Part shown: positions 1 through 11,781 of the stretch, piece after piece
Numbering within the stretch: position 1 is the stretch's first letter
How the letters are laid out: every line of letters begins with the position of its first letter
Source of the DNA: Notamacropus eugenii
Taxonomy: Eukaryota; Chordata; Mammalia; Diprotodontia; Macropodidae
Assembly (NCBI RefSeq): GCF_028372415.1
Contig: NC_092872.1
Coordinates: forward strand, 553,428,705-553,492,704
Direction: 5' to 3'
DNA length: 64,000 nucleotides
Translations under genes and position numbers: made by a program
The notes under the pieces: model-generated
Seen by the model: the letters and a program-made list of their open reading frames with translations, nothing else
What the model was told of the DNA's origin: nothing
Databases searched by the model: none

Positions 1-129
1 GCCATTGAGGAATGAAAGTAATCAAAGACCACTGAGAAATCACATGCCTTTATATCCTGAAAACTTTCTTGAAAAAGAATTTGAAGACATTTTTCAGGGT
101 GAGAACAAAAAAATGATAAATAAATAGAA

Positions 130-470
130 TGTTCATTTTTTTTTGTATTTTATTTTCCCCCAGTTACATGTAAAAACAATTTTCAATATCACATTAAAAA
201 TAGAGTTCCAAATTCTTTCCCTCCTTCCTCATCCTCCTCATTGAGAAGAGAATATATATGTTACTCATGTGGTCATATAAAATGTATTTCCATATGAGAT
301 ATGTTGTAAAAGAAAACATAGACCAAAATAAAAACTCAAGAAAATAAAAAAAACTCAAGAAAAAGAAAGTAAAAAACAGACAAAACTATTCTTCAATCTG
401 TATTCAAACTCCAGAATATCCACATCTTAACAGATAGACTGATACCCAAGCAGGAGTCATTTCAGAATCA
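130..470 (-). repeat. L1/HAL1 3'-end fragment
   Basis: Read on the minus strand, the block carries the 3'-UTR end also found in the L1-type copies near 11.4-11.6 kb and 40.1-40.3 kb. These include a 'ttcttgagttttttt' segment, 'ggtctatgttttcttttac', and a terminal 'gtttttacatgtaactggg' before an A-rich end. Only the last few hundred bases are present, so it is a 5'-truncated LINE insertion. The exact right boundary is uncertain. Confidence 0.7.
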
Positions 471-479
471 GTTACCTCT

Positions 480-1040
480 TTGCAGTCAGATTGGAGCAAA
501 GGTCAGAATCAATATCAAATTAGAAGAAAGGATATGGATAACACGTTGCATAAAATTAAAACAGCTTCAACACAAACTAAACAGACTATGACAGGAGAAC
601 AGGAAAGATATAGACTGATCATCAATCCACAGAAATTAATAGATATAAAATAACCTTCCATATTTAAATCCTATAAGTCTACGATACTGTGACATTTTAA
701 GCAATCCTGGTATGCTACATTTGTATTATGATTATAAATTTTCACATCTACAAATGACTTTTGAGATCATTTACTTCAGAGCTTGCTTGCAATTCTTTGT
801 CCAATTCAAATTGTAATCTCATTAGTATGTTTCAGGGGGAAAAATATGTAGTAGTAATAGTACAAATACCTAAGTACTATAAACCTAAAATAAATAGGTA
901 AGTTGAGGATGTAGCCCAACCATCTCAACTGACAAAGGAGGAAAATAGAACTCAGAACAGAAATGACTGGTGCCTTGTTATAATGGTCAATCACTGTTAT
1001 AGCATAGAAAGTGTATTTGTTAAGAATGCAAAATTGATTC
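480..1040. other. No recognisable gene or repeat
   Basis: AT-rich sequence with no open frame that looks coding and no repeat family I recognise. A longer open frame on the minus strand is low-complexity and leucine/tyrosine-rich, as expected by chance in AT-rich DNA. Confidence 0.4.
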
Positions 1041-1960
1041 ATTTGGGAATAGCATGGCTACCTCCATTTTTGCCATGGTGGAATGTATGTATCAGGCCTA
1101 AGGAGTGAGGCACTCCTCATTGGTTGGGCTTTTGTACTTGGGCAAATGCTAAGTTATGTCAGTGGCCAAAGCTTTAGACCAAATAAGGCTTGAGGATAGT
1201 TTCATTATGTATTAGGAAAAAATTAGTCCATCTTGAATATGAGGGAAGTAATGATCTCACAACATATACTTCCTTTTGGTGGTAGATTCCTAAAGTCTCA
1301 TATAGGAAATTCTGCCACCATGGCCTTATTGTCCAGTTATTGAAAAACCCTCACCTCAGGAACTGAATAAGGTTGGCATAGGCAGAACTCAAGGAGGAAA
1401 GTAAAAACAAAAACATAGCAAAAAGACAACTAACAACTAGTGGTCCAATGAAAAAATGATCAAACATGAAGGAGAGAAAATCAGAACTCCTAGGCTTGGC
1501 CTCCTCCAACCTTAGGAAGGACAAATTCCTGGATATTAACATCCTAGTCCATATGGTAGAACATTCCAAATCTTCTCAGATCACAATGGGCCACCCAGTG
1601 TCAACCGGTGATAATTAATAATAAAGAACAGTACCAGAAACCTCAAGGCCAAAGTAGAGATCATGACATTTCTATGAGTCACTGATCCTGGTCATGTTTT
1701 GAGATTATTGTACAGAAGGTAGCTAAAAGGTCATTACCTCTTTGTGTGCAGTCTCTCATTTTTCGGGTCAATACAGAAACTGCCTGGTTGGGACTTTCCT
1801 CTCTACCCGGAAGACATATAGCTAAGAGCATGAAAAAAAAAAAAGAATATCAGATTCTTGAACATTTAGTGGCCTCCCTCTGCTGAGGGACTATCCCCTT
1901 CTTCTCATGGAGATAAGCGTTTATCCAGAGACAGCTTCACCTTGTCCCTGTCATTAGTAA
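1040..1960 (-). mobile_element. Possible endogenous retrovirus fossil (LTR/env-like)
   Basis: A short minus-strand frame near 1.35-1.57 kb reads as a hydrophobic membrane segment beginning 'IGPLVVSCLF', followed by a short polar tail. This is reminiscent of the end of a gammaretrovirus-like envelope protein. The adjoining sequence toward 1.04 kb has an LTR-like look, with a CCAAT-type box and GC-richer blocks. The element, if real, is old, partial and clearly broken. No paired LTR was found, and the assignment rests on pattern resemblance only. Confidence 0.25.
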
Positions 1961-1982
1961 ACAAGGTAACTTCCCTCAGTGG

Positions 1983-2035
1983 AGGTAGCTAGGTGGCCCA
2001 GTCGATAGAGTCCTGGGCCTAGTACTGCTGCCCTG
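1983..2035 (+). repeat. SINE head fragment (WALLSI/MAR type)
   Basis: The stretch contains 'gtagctaggtggcccagt', followed by 'cgatagagtcctgggcct', the tRNA-derived head of the marsupial SINE. The body and tail are missing, and unrelated sequence follows directly. Confidence 0.65.
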
Positions 2036-2039
2036 TGCC

Positions 2040-2560
2040 GGACCTATGTTATTTGCTGCTAGTTCCTCCATTGCTAAGATAACCCTAACTGGTCCACCAA
2101 ATTTATAAATTCAGGATTGTCCACATGATACAGCTAAGGCAACTCCAAAGGTTTCCGTATAGTCAAGCCACGGCTTAAATTCCTCCGCTTATGATCCTTT
2201 TTGATGCAGAAGAGTGCTGGAACTGATTCCCAAATGACTTAAAATGCAAAACTTTTTTCATTATCTTGCTAATCAATTATCTTCAGATGTCACCCCACCC
2301 CCAGGAGAATTGGGGCAATCTCTTTCACAGATTATCTCTCCTCACTCTCTGTTACTGGTGATATAGTCTATTAGAAGTAACCAATCATGCAGATATACAG
2401 AAAAAAAAATATTATTTAAACTCCTTAAAGGCTGATAGTGGTTACCCCTAAAGTCACTTTGGTGCATTGGGAAAGCAGGGTGTGAAGCAATGACTGACAA
2501 GAATCCCTCTCACCCATCATCACCTTACTGACAATTTCTCCTAAACATTGGATTCACAGT
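2040..2560. other. Unassigned sequence
   Basis: No coding frame or known repeat recognised. It contains a C-rich run ('caccccacccccagg') near 2.29 kb. It may belong with the degenerate repeat block that follows or with the retroviral-looking block before it. Confidence 0.3.
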
Positions 2561-3760
2561 GCAACAAATCAGTTCTCTTTAGAAAGCATCAACTCAGGTC
2601 CTCTCAGAAGAAAACATTTTACTAAATTCTCATCAGAAATGTCAATTAGCTGTTTTTCTCTATAACATAAGATATAACTAAGTTCGGTTCTCAATAGAAA
2701 TTAAAGATAGTTTTAAACTCACTTAGTTTCCCTCAGGAATTTTCCTCACGATGTATTCACAGAATGTCTTCATGGGCAGTTAGCTGTCATTCTTTCACAG
2801 ACTTCTTCCAAACATCATTGTCAATCTTCTCAGCAATGGCAGCTTTGTTTACCTTATTTCATTACTACACAGATTCAGTCATGTTAACTCTTGGTATCCA
2901 AAATTCTCCTCCTCCCATACAGCAGCTTTTTGCTAACCCACATATAGCAATCCCAAGGATGAGAACCCATCCCCCATATAGAAATTATTTTCAGATGTGT
3001 GAATGTGTTGTAAGATACGAGTAATAATTTTCAGGTGCTCAAGTATGAACATACCAAACCTTACCTTTTCTGTACACCACTGACTTTTTTAAAATTCTTT
3101 TTTAACTTTTTTTTCTTTCATTGGGTTCAAAGGCAATCTAGTAGGTATGATGTGAAACTACCTCAGATATCACTTAAAATGCCAAAATATCTGTCATTAC
3201 CTCATGATTTAGCTGTAAATCCCCGTTCCATTAAAACTGGTAACTCAGAGTTAACTCTGAGGTCTGCAAAAGCTGGGGAAGAAGTTGTAAACTATAGTTT
3301 TCTTATTAATGACCTCCACTAATAAGTCCTCATAAAACACTGGAATTAGAGTGTTTTAATTCAGTTCTCTTGTTATGTATTAAAACTCAGAATGATATTT
3401 TTATTTGATTCTTCTCATAAATGCTAGTTGACCATCTCTTCTCATGGTATAAGTTAATTGAGTTCACCTAAGAATTACAGCTAAAGTTTCACAGTTCCAC
3501 TCAGGAATTCTCAGGGTATCTTTTTGACAGGATGTCTTCTTCACTGAATAAGATAATGGCTCATTTCTTATCAGAAGGGAAAAACAGTTAAACTCATTCA
3601 ATTTTTATCAGAATGTCAGTTAAAGTTCTTTGTTTTCCTTCAGTTCTTCTACAGAATGGCAGTTTTTACACTCAGTCCTCTAGAAGTTCCTCATTCAGAC
3701 TCCTCTCAGGATACTTAGCTATCCAAATCTCCTCAGGAATGAAGTTATGTTAGATCTCCC
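2560..3760. repeat. Degenerate recurring-motif block
   Basis: Variants of the phrase 'cagaatgtcagttagctgtt' recur through this kilobase at irregular spacing. Examples are 'catcagaaatgtcaattagc' near 2.63 kb, 'cacagaatgtcttcatgggc' near 2.76 kb, 'gacaggatgtcttcttcac' near 3.53 kb, 'tatcagaatgtcagttaaag' near 3.61 kb and 'tacagaatggcagttttt' near 3.65 kb. 'tcctcaggaat' and 'ctcaggaattctcaggg' types recur as well. This looks like an old diverged tandem array or a repeat-rich part of an unknown element. The short open frames here show no family resemblance. Confidence 0.35.
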
Positions 3761-3769
3761 TCCACACCT

Positions 3770-4440
3770 CACACAGTCTCCTCCAGTGACTAGTAACTAT
3801 GAATTCTAAGATTCTCTGTGTTTTCTTAAAAGTATCCAAAGTCCATGCCATTGAATATATTTAAACAGGAGTTATTTAATGAAATGTTGTTTTTCTGAAC
3901 AATTAAAGTGCTTTTCAATACCTGATCACATTGGAGGTGACCCTGATTTCTCAAAAACTACGTAAGTGGAGAGAATTCAATTGCAGACGTAGTGTCTGTT
4001 GGACTGTGAGTCTTTTGTTTGAGGATCATCACTGGAATGAATTATTTTTACTGGCAATGAATTATTTAAATGGAGAAATCCATAAGTCATTTATTAAAGC
4101 ATGAAGAGGTCACATAAAGGACCAATGCTAATGAAATCACAGATCTTTAAGTTATTGATGAATGTACATTTTTTTCTATGAGAGTTGAAAATTATTCTTT
4201 TCCAGAATGCCAAATGTCTTATTTTTGTATACAGTTACTACTGTTAATAACAACAGTTGCTTGGATTCAGTCTCCAAATGTGCCCCCTTGGAAGTCCCCT
4301 CATATATTGGCATTTTAGTTACAAGAAATGCTTGATAGATGTCTTGTGATTTTGAATGAGTTGCTATGTACTGATTCATAACTAGGACTAGAAATATAAA
4401 TAGAGGTAGATTTACCTAGTAATTACAGAGTTATATGTAA
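3770..4440. other. Unassigned sequence
   Basis: AT-rich, with no supported gene or repeat. Short frames on both strands lack family features. Confidence 0.35.
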
Positions 4441-4461
4441 ATTTAAATATCAGGAAGTGAG

Positions 4462-4835
4462 CATGTTGAGCCTGGAGAAAAAAAAGACTTGAGGGGACGT
4501 GATAGTGGTTTTCAAGTATTAGAAGGGCTATCACATGGAGCAGCTACTAGCCTTGTCCTATTTAGCCCTAAAGGGCAGAACAGGAAGCAATGGCTATAAG
4601 TTGCAAAAAAAAAAAAATAATGATGATGAGTTTAGGCATGCTGTTAAGAAAAACTTCCTAATAAAACTTTTGAAAAGTGTAACTGTTTGCTGTGAGGGGT
4701 TGTGGGCTCCCCTTTCTTGGAGGTCTTTGATCAGAATCTGGATATGCATATTTTATAATGGTGATATCTTTTGTGTATGGGTTGGACTAGATGGATGCTA
4801 AGGTACCTTCTACCAACTCTCAAATTCTGTGGTTT
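4462..4835 (+). repeat. CR1/L3 LINE 3' end
   Basis: The series of blocks is the classic CR1-type 3' terminal region. 'gagcctggagaaaa' comes first, then a segment on 'tatttagccctaaagggcag', then 'aggaaaaacttcctaa'-like sequence. It finishes with 'gttggactagatgga' and a 'ccttctaccaactct' tail. It is strongly diverged and carries an A-rich insertion at about 4605-4618. Only the 3' UTR and the very end of ORF2 remain. Confidence 0.8.
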
Positions 4836-5309
4836 GGTGGTATTTCATTTAAGAAGAAATTTTACTGTTACTATAAAAGATCACTGAGGGCCATCAAAAG
4901 CGAACGTTTTACCTCAATCTGTCAATCTCTAAAAGAAAAAAATACAAGAAATAATGTTGGGCTGTTTAAACAAGCAGTGTGAGATGATTGGACAGTGGAT
5001 TAGGCAGTGTTCAATGGATTTGTACCCTCAATGTTTCAAGAGGGACAGACCTCAAAATAGTCCGTCACCTTGTAAAAGGGTACTTAAGACATAACTTAAG
5101 ATATCTACATATATATACATATACACACATAGCTATACATAAACTTAAGTTTTCCTTTTCATATACAACCTTCCCAAGGGACCGTGGCGGAGCAGTGGAC
5201 TTAGAAGATCAGGGAATAGAAAAGAATGCTGTAGAAGCAGTGGAGACTAATGACAGAAAGACTTAGAGATGCTTGACAAATCACTTCTTTCTCAGGACCT
5301 TATTCTTGT

Positions 5310-5465
5310 CTTCCAGATTAAGAGTGAGGTCCACAGAAGGGAAGTGACTTGCCCAAAGACATACAATTAATTAGTAATTAAGGGAATAGTTTAACAGAAT
5401 AGAGTTAACAAGATGAAACTTCAACCTCATCTCTTTGATAGAAGGAGCAATATTCTAACCACTTC
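5310..5465 (+). repeat. MIR/Ther-type SINE fragment
   Basis: It contains the core 'gaagtgacttgcccaaagac' and then a run of 'aattaattagtaatt', corresponding to the cacag-ctagtaagt part of MIR. It is old and truncated at both ends. Confidence 0.65.
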
Positions 5466-5483
5466 CTCCCTCCAAGTTAGGCT

Positions 5484-5509
5484 GTTTTGTTTTGTTTTGT
5501 TTTGTTTTT
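5484..5509 (+). repeat. (TTTTG)n simple repeat
   Basis: About five units of a TTTTG pentamer. Confidence 0.9.
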
Positions 5510-5679
5510 CTTAAAAGGTACTAAGATATTTCTAGAAATTTGGTTGCTTCAGAATATTAAGGGATCACACTACTGATGTCACTTCCTCAGTACCTGAGTA
5601 CAAAACAGATCCAAGGACCTGGAAGTACTCTCAAAATGATGTCTCAATATGTACTTCATAAATATCCTTCTCCTATTAT

Positions 5680-5912
5680 AGCTGCTGGATGGCACAGTGA
5701 ATAGATGGCAGAGCTTGGAGTTAGGAAGATCTGAGTTCAAATCTGGCTTCAGACATTTACTAGCTGTGTGACTTTAATCAAGTCACTTAACCCTGCTTGC
5801 CTCACTTTCCTCATTTGTAAAATGAACTAGAGAAGAAAAGCAAAGTACTCTAACAGCTTTGTAAAGAAAACCCCAAATGGGGTCACAAAGAGTTAGGCAA
5901 TTTATGCTTGAG
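5680..5912 (+). repeat. WALLSI-type marsupial SINE, near full length
   Basis: It starts with the tRNA-like head 'gctgctggatggcacagtg', continues through 'ctgagttcaaatctggcttc', and has the box 'tagctgtgtgac'. It ends with the characteristic 'aaaccccaaatggggtcac' tail. It is a Pol III-type retroposon mobilised by LINE machinery. Its presence is a main reason for calling the organism a marsupial. Confidence 0.9.
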
Positions 5913-6898
5913 TCCTTTTGTTAACTGTTAAGTGTCCTACAAGTGTCTCATTTTGTTCCAATATCCAACTCAACTACCAAGGGGATGACATAAAGTAGGC
6001 TCAGCCCAAAACATTTTTCAGATGAAAAGATAATCAATGGAACAGATTTGTAATGAGCAAATTTGGTTTTATAATTGTCTTTTAATTAAAAGCTCATGAG
6101 TCTTGGTCACTGAAATGTGAAAATATTATAGAAAATTAAAAAAAATAGTCTCTGACTTGCGATAGACAAAGGAAGAGGTGCTTTTTCCTCTCTTATTGAG
6201 GTCTGTGAGGAGTGACCTCGAGAGCACATGCATCAACCACATTTAAGAGGGGAAAAGAGTACTACACTCAGTCAAAAAGCAAGCACTGAATATCTGCTAA
6301 TAATATCAACCAATTATTACTGACTCTTTAATCCTTTTAACTGCGGAGTATTCTTGCCTTCTCCTCCAAGATGTTACTGCAAAAACCACCCCCTGCCAAA
6401 CAAGCTACCTACCTCACAAATCCAGCAGGTTACCAACAGGACTGGAATCTTCCATTTCTGAGTCACTGTTTGGTCACCTGCACTAGGAGAAAGTAAGATA
6501 AATAAGGCAGCCAGGAAATTTATGAGGCTCTTCAGTATTCCAGGGCTTGATGAAATCAACACAATGTCATCCTCAAAAATGACTATCTGAAGGATCTCAC
6601 TGTCTATAGACATTCACTTTTTAACTTGAATTCTGTCCTCAAATTCTTCTGTGATAGTGACGAATACCTTTGGTCTTCATATGTTTTAAACTTTGCTTTA
6701 TATAAATGATCAAAGGTTCATTTAACATAATTTATCTCTGTTACATGTTCTGAGGAATTTTATATAATTTTGGCATGCCCACAGGAGATATATTATTGAA
6801 AGACAACCATTAGGGTAGAATTTTTTCCTACTGAGTCATTTATTTTTATATTGAACAGGAAAAAAGCACAGTATAATCCTCTATATCATTTGGTCTAT

Positions 6899-6940
6899 GA
6901 CCTATTGTGACCTATTGTGAAATGTGACCTATTGTGAAAT
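6899..6940 (+). repeat. Short tandem repeat of 'gacctattgt'
   Basis: Three copies of 'gacctattgtga', the later ones spaced by 'aat', lie inside the RTE remnant. Probably replication slippage. Confidence 0.8.
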
Positions 6941-6999
6941 ATCACTAGTGAAAATCTACCTGTTACCTTCTAAGGCCCTCATCAAAGAAGCCCTCTATG

Positions 7000-7062
7000 C
7001 ATATATGTGTGTATGTATATGTATACATATACATACACACATATTTTATATATATATATATT
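7000..7062. repeat. TA/TG-rich microsatellite
   Basis: Alternating purine-pyrimidine tract: 'catatatgtgtgtatgta', then 'tatacatatacatac' and a (TA)n run. Confidence 0.85.
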
Positions 7063-7794
7063 ATCTTAATGCAATTTTTATCTTGATGGGAAAGTAGATA
7101 TATGGATTCACAGTTATTGATATCTTTAAGTTGCCCTTGTTGGTAATTAAATCCAATATTTTCCCCATGCCCTCAGATACCTTAAAAATTGATCCCTCAT
7201 TAGACTCAAAATTATGTTTCCTCTACTGGAGATTTCTTTTGCATACAATCACTCTAAATCAGTTACTTTTCCCATCTTTGTTTTTTCAATAAAATTTCCA
7301 CTTCCCATAGAGGGTTACACCTGGCACTATGATGTTAGAGTTAAAATATGTTGATCCACACCATCCTTGATGGTGAAAGAAGTTTGTTATAAGAGCTTCT
7401 GCAGTATTTTTCCATATTTTTTTCTACTTATTATCTTCTTTCCAGCATCATCTACAAATATCATGGGGTCAATTGTTTAGCTGGGTCTCTTGCCAAACTT
7501 TTTTTTTTTAAATGAACCTTTTCTCCTACTGTTTTATGTGGTTGATATTGCTCATAAACTTCCACTACATAAATCCAAGTTACCTTTGGCCAACACATCT
7601 CTCTAGTAAGTTGTGTTGTTCATTAAGGTGATTTTTCAGATCTTTGAGTCTCCTCATTATGGAAATTGATTTGATTTACATTGATTAAACTTCCTGTTAT
7701 AATAAACTTCCTATTAACATGTTGAAATCAGTACTGATGTCCTTTCTTCTGTTTTCCTTTTTTTTTTTTTTTTTTTGGTATCAATAGCTTGTTT

Positions 7795-8012
7795 ACATAG
7801 GTAGGGGTGGAATGTTGGACTTGAAGACAGAATGATTTGGAATCAATTCCTATACATAGCTGTGAGACTGTGGGGAAGTTGCTGTCTTACTTGCCTTATC
7901 TGTAAAATATCTATAACCAAGGGTTGTTGAGAGGATGAAAGGAGATATTTGTAAAGTGCTTTACAAACCTTAAATCGTTATATAAATGCAAGTTATTATT
8001 ATCATTGAATGT
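7795..8012 (+). repeat. SINE nested in the RTE remnant
   Basis: The block has a diverged SINE head, then 'tgtgagactgtggggaagtt' and 'cttatctgtaaaatatc'. It ends with 'gtaaagtgctttacaaacc', 'ttatataaatgcaagttatt' and ATT repeats, the 3' end of a WALLSI/MAR-type SINE. It lies opposite to the LINE around it, so it is younger than that LINE. A T-run lies just upstream. Confidence 0.75.
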
Positions 8013-9074
8013 ATGCTATATCTTTTCCTCATTTTTGCCATTTTAGCTTTACATTTTTAAAACATCCTTAACAAGATGTCATTCTGACTATACAGACAAT
8101 TGATTCAGGAATGACATACACTAATAAAATCATTTTTCAGTTATGCATTTCATGAGATTTCAGAGTGTACACTGTGTCCAATTTCTTCCGATTCTTTTCT
8201 CAAAGCATGTATTCATGATGGACAAGCACAGAGCTTCTGCGTAGCCTACAAGACTTTGACTTCTCTCATTCTTTACTCCTGTTCCTTATTTCCCAACATA
8301 GTTTTGCCCCTCTCTTATTCCTACATTTGCATGGAATTCACTGATTATCAAAGAATGCTGATTTAATTTGGAAGATCTTATTAAGTTGTTCATAGATTTA
8401 CTCTATGCTTCTATTCTCTGAAACAAATTTTGGCATCTGAGTTACAGTTGTTTTCAAGGCTGTTTTTTTGCCAACACTGTCATACAAAATGACCAAATGT
8501 CATGCTCTGTGGTTATAAATCTTGAAAAAAAACAAGATTTCTCCAAGGAATAAAGGTTTTAATGACTCAACACCCCCCTCACCCCACAAAATTACAAAAT
8601 TCCTCTAAGAAATAGTGTTTCTTGAAATTTTGAAGTGCATAGTAATATGAACTCTACCAGCTTCTTTGTTTGCCTTTTTAAGGAGACCCTGTGAAAGCAT
8701 CTCCATTTAGTTGTAATTGTATTCTCTTTTTGCTTCATAGTGAGGACATCAAGATTGATGTAGTTCTATTATTCTAGTACTTTGTCCACTTATTGATCAG
8801 TGAACAAGGATCTCACATATAGAGTACCAATATCAGAGTTAAAAATTTATATATGGTCTAATAGCTATGTGATGACTAGCAACCTCAGATCACTTTTCCA
8901 CAACTCTGCTCCTGTTGCTACACTAGTAGAAGGTGCAAGACCAAGGGTCATTTTATCTTTCTGCTTCATGAACTGTCATGGTCAATTGCCACATGGCCAG
9001 TCTATAAGTGATGAGATTCTTTTTACTCAGGCTTTTCTTTATAAAATGATCATATGAGACTATATTCAACTATA

Positions 9075-9345
9075 CTATAATACTAATAACAGTTGACATT
9101 TGTATAGTGTCTACTATATGCCAAGCACTGGACTAAGTATTTTCAAATATTATTTCATCTGATCTTCTCAAAGAGGCCTGGGATGTAGGTGCATAATTAT
9201 TCCTATTTTATGGTTCAGGAAACTTAGGCAGATAGTAGTTCAATGACTTGCTTAGGGTCACACAGTTATTAAGGCTCTGAGGGTAAATTTAGATTTGGGT
9301 CTTCCGACTTTAGGCCTAGTGCTCTATCAACTGTGAACCTAACTT
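9075..9345 (+). repeat. Ther/MIR-class CORE-SINE
   Basis: It follows the order of this SINE class: 'ctactatatgccaagcac', 'tattatttcatctgatc', 'tattttatggttcaggaaac', 'cttagggtcacacag'. It ends at 'gtgctctatcaactgtgaac', close to the usual SINE end. Nearly full length. Confidence 0.85.
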
Positions 9346-9580
9346 CCCCTATAATAAAATGGAACAGATTTTAAAGTATGATACTATGACTTTTGAGAAG
9401 CAAGAGTTACTTCCATGACATTGTAATAGAATGTTGTGGATGTGTTCTATGAATGAAATTCCTCAAATGTCTCAGGCAATCATGCCCCTTTTTATGAAGG
9501 GCACCAAGATATGCATATCATAATTCTATATCACAGAGTAAGTTCATCAACAATCATAGGCTAAGGCTGATTTTAAGATT

Positions 9581-9591
9581 TAGAAGATACT
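9581..9591 (+). repeat. Left target-site duplication of the L1 derivative
   Basis: 'tagaagatact' here matches 'tagaaaatact' at 12737-12747 with one difference. It lies immediately before the 5' end of the element. Confidence 0.6.
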
Positions 9592-9904
9592 AAGGGTGGA
9601 GCCAAGATGGTAGAGTAAAAGCAGGGACTCGCCTGAGCTCCCCCCAAACCCTTCCAAATACCTGTAAAAAAAATGATTCTAAACAAATTAGAGCAGCAGA
9701 ACGCACAAAAAACTAGAGTGAGATAAATTTTCAGTCCGAGATAACCTTGAAGGTCAACAGGAAAGGTCTGTTGTACCAGACTGAGAGAGGAGTGTAGTTC
9801 AGCACAGACTGTGCCAACACAGACTTACTTTGGTGATAAAGGATATCAAAACATACACTAAGATAACAAAGTCAAAGTTCCTACATCCAAAGCCTCCAAG
9901 AAAA

Positions 9905-10740
9905 ATATGAATTGGTCTCAGGTCTTGGAAGAGCTCAAAAAAGATTTTGAAAATCAAGTTAAGAGAAGTGGAGGAAAAATTGGGAAGAGAAATGAGAGTG
10001 ATGCAAGAAAATCATGAAAAATAAGTCAGCAGCTTGGTAAAGAAAACACAAAGAAAATGCTGAAGAAAATTACACCTTTAGATCAACTGGCAAAAGAGGT
10101 CCAAAAAGGCAATGAGGAGAAGAATGCCTTAAAAACAGAATTACCCAAATGGAAAAACAGATCCAAAAGTTCACTAAAGTAAAGAATTCCTAAAAATTGA
10201 GTATGAAGCAAATGGAAGGTAATGACTCTATGAGAAATCAAGAAATTATAAAACAAAATAGAAGAAAGTATGAAAGATCTCACTGGAAAAAAAATAACTG
10301 ACCTGGAAAATAGGTACAAGACAGAGAATTTAAAAATTACTGGGCTACCTGAAAGTCATGATCAAAAAAAGAGCCTAGACATCATATTTCAAAAAATTAT
10401 CAAGGAAAACTGCCCTGATATTCTAGAACTAGAGGACAAAATAGAAATTGAAAGAATGCATCAATCACCTCCTGAAAGAGATCACTAAACACAAACTATC
10501 AGGAATATTATAACCAAATTCCCAGTTCAGGGCAAAAATATTGCAAGCAGCCAGAAGGAAACAATTCAAGTATTGTGGAACCACAATCAGGATAACACAA
10601 GATTTAGCTGCTTCTCTGTTAAGGTATCAGAGGGCTTGGAATATATTCCAGAGGTCAAAGGAGTTAGGATTAAAACCAAGAATCACCTACCCAGCAAAAC
10701 TCAGTGTTAATTCATGAGGGGAAAAAAATTGATATTCAGT
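9905..10740 (+). pseudogene. L1 ORF1 remnant
   Basis: ORF1 encodes the RNA-binding chaperone of the L1 particle. The coiled-coil part (about 9.9-10.25 kb) is split over frames, with 'LEELKKDFENQV' at its start. The best-preserved island (10270-10488) holds 'TDLENRYKTENLKITGLPES' and then 'IIFQKIIKENCPDILELE', the start of the RRM-like region of L1 ORF1. The C-terminal domain follows with further frame breaks. The usual protein is over 300 residues, and no intact frame remains. Confidence 0.8.
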
Positions 10741-11246
10741 AACAGAGGAATTTAATGTATTCTTGAGAAAAATATCAGAGCTAAATAAAAAAAATGATTT
10801 TCAAATACAAGACTCAAGAAAAGCATGCAAAGGTAAACAGGAAAGAGAAATTATAAGGGACTTGAGTTGAACTGTTTACATTCCAACATGGAAAGATGGT
10901 ATTTGTAACTAATGATACCTTTACCATTATTAGAATAGTTGGGGGGAATGTCTATAGACAGAGGGCACAGGGTAAGTTGAATAAGAAGGAATGATATCTA
11001 AAAAAATAAAAATAAGGTGTGAGAGAGAGGACTGTACTGGAAAAAGGAGAAAAGGAGAGGTAGAATGGGGCAAATTATCTCACATAAAGAGGCAAGATAA
11101 AGTGGAGGGGAAGACAAGGGAGACAAGAGGGAAGGAGTGAATTTTACTCTCATGGAATTTGACTTAAGGAGGGAATAACATACACATTCATTGGGTATGG
11201 AAATCTATTTTACCTTAAAGGAAAGTAGGAGGAAAGAAGATAAGAG

Positions 11247-11250
<4 letters not shown>

Positions 11251-11292
<42 letters not shown>
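11251..11292 (+). repeat. (TG)21 microsatellite inside the L1 derivative
   Basis: Uninterrupted TG dinucleotide run of about 42 bases, within the purine-rich spacer downstream of ORF1. Confidence 0.95.
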
Positions 11293-11293
<1 letters not shown>

Positions 11294-11781
11294 TAGAAAG
11301 GAGTGGAGATTGAGGGGGCAGTTACCAGAAGTAAACACTTTTGAGGAAGGACAGGGTGAAAGGAGAGAATAGAATAAATAGGGGGCAGGATAGGATGGAG
11401 GAAAATATAATCTTTTACAACATGACTATTATGGAAGTATTTTGCAGGACTACACGTATATAACCTATATAAAATTGCTTGCCTTCTCAGTGAGGGTGGG
11501 TGGGGAGGGAGGAAGGGAGAGAATTTGGAACTCAAAGTTTTTAAAATGAATGTTAAAAATTGTTTTTACATGTAACTGGGAAATAAGATACACAGGCAAC
11601 AGGGTGTAGAAATCTATCTTATCCTACAGGAAAATAGAAGAGGAAGGGGACAGGAGAAGGCAGGGGAGTGAGAGAAGGGAGGGAAGACTGGGGGAAGGGA
11701 CAATCAGAAGTAAAAACGCTTTTGAGGAGGGACAGGGTGAAAGGAAAGAGAAAAGAGAATAAATGGGGGTGGAGGGATAGG

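Larger units (their letters stand above)
6360..8790 (-). mobile_element. BovB/RTE-type LINE remnant
   Basis: On the minus strand two diagnostic protein islands lie in the expected order. Near 8.1-8.34 kb, read in more than one frame, is an endonuclease core with 'FHANVGIREGQNYVGK', then an 'NERSQ' block and 'KRIGRNWTQCTL'. These correspond to the GDFNAKVG, NERGQ and RRWTW motifs of RTE endonucleases. Near 6.57 kb is the reverse-transcriptase catalytic box 'IFEDDIVLISSSP', where RTE proteins have FADDIVLIS. The A-to-E change, several frame changes and a nested SINE at about 7.8-8.0 kb show that it is dead. The outer limits are estimates. Confidence 0.75.

Noticed and set aside
3850-3880. Similarity of 'aacaggagttatttaa' to 'gacaggagttatttac' near 63.8 kb as paired LTR-like ends
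   Set aside because: The matching stretch is only about 16 bases, and the flanks do not align.
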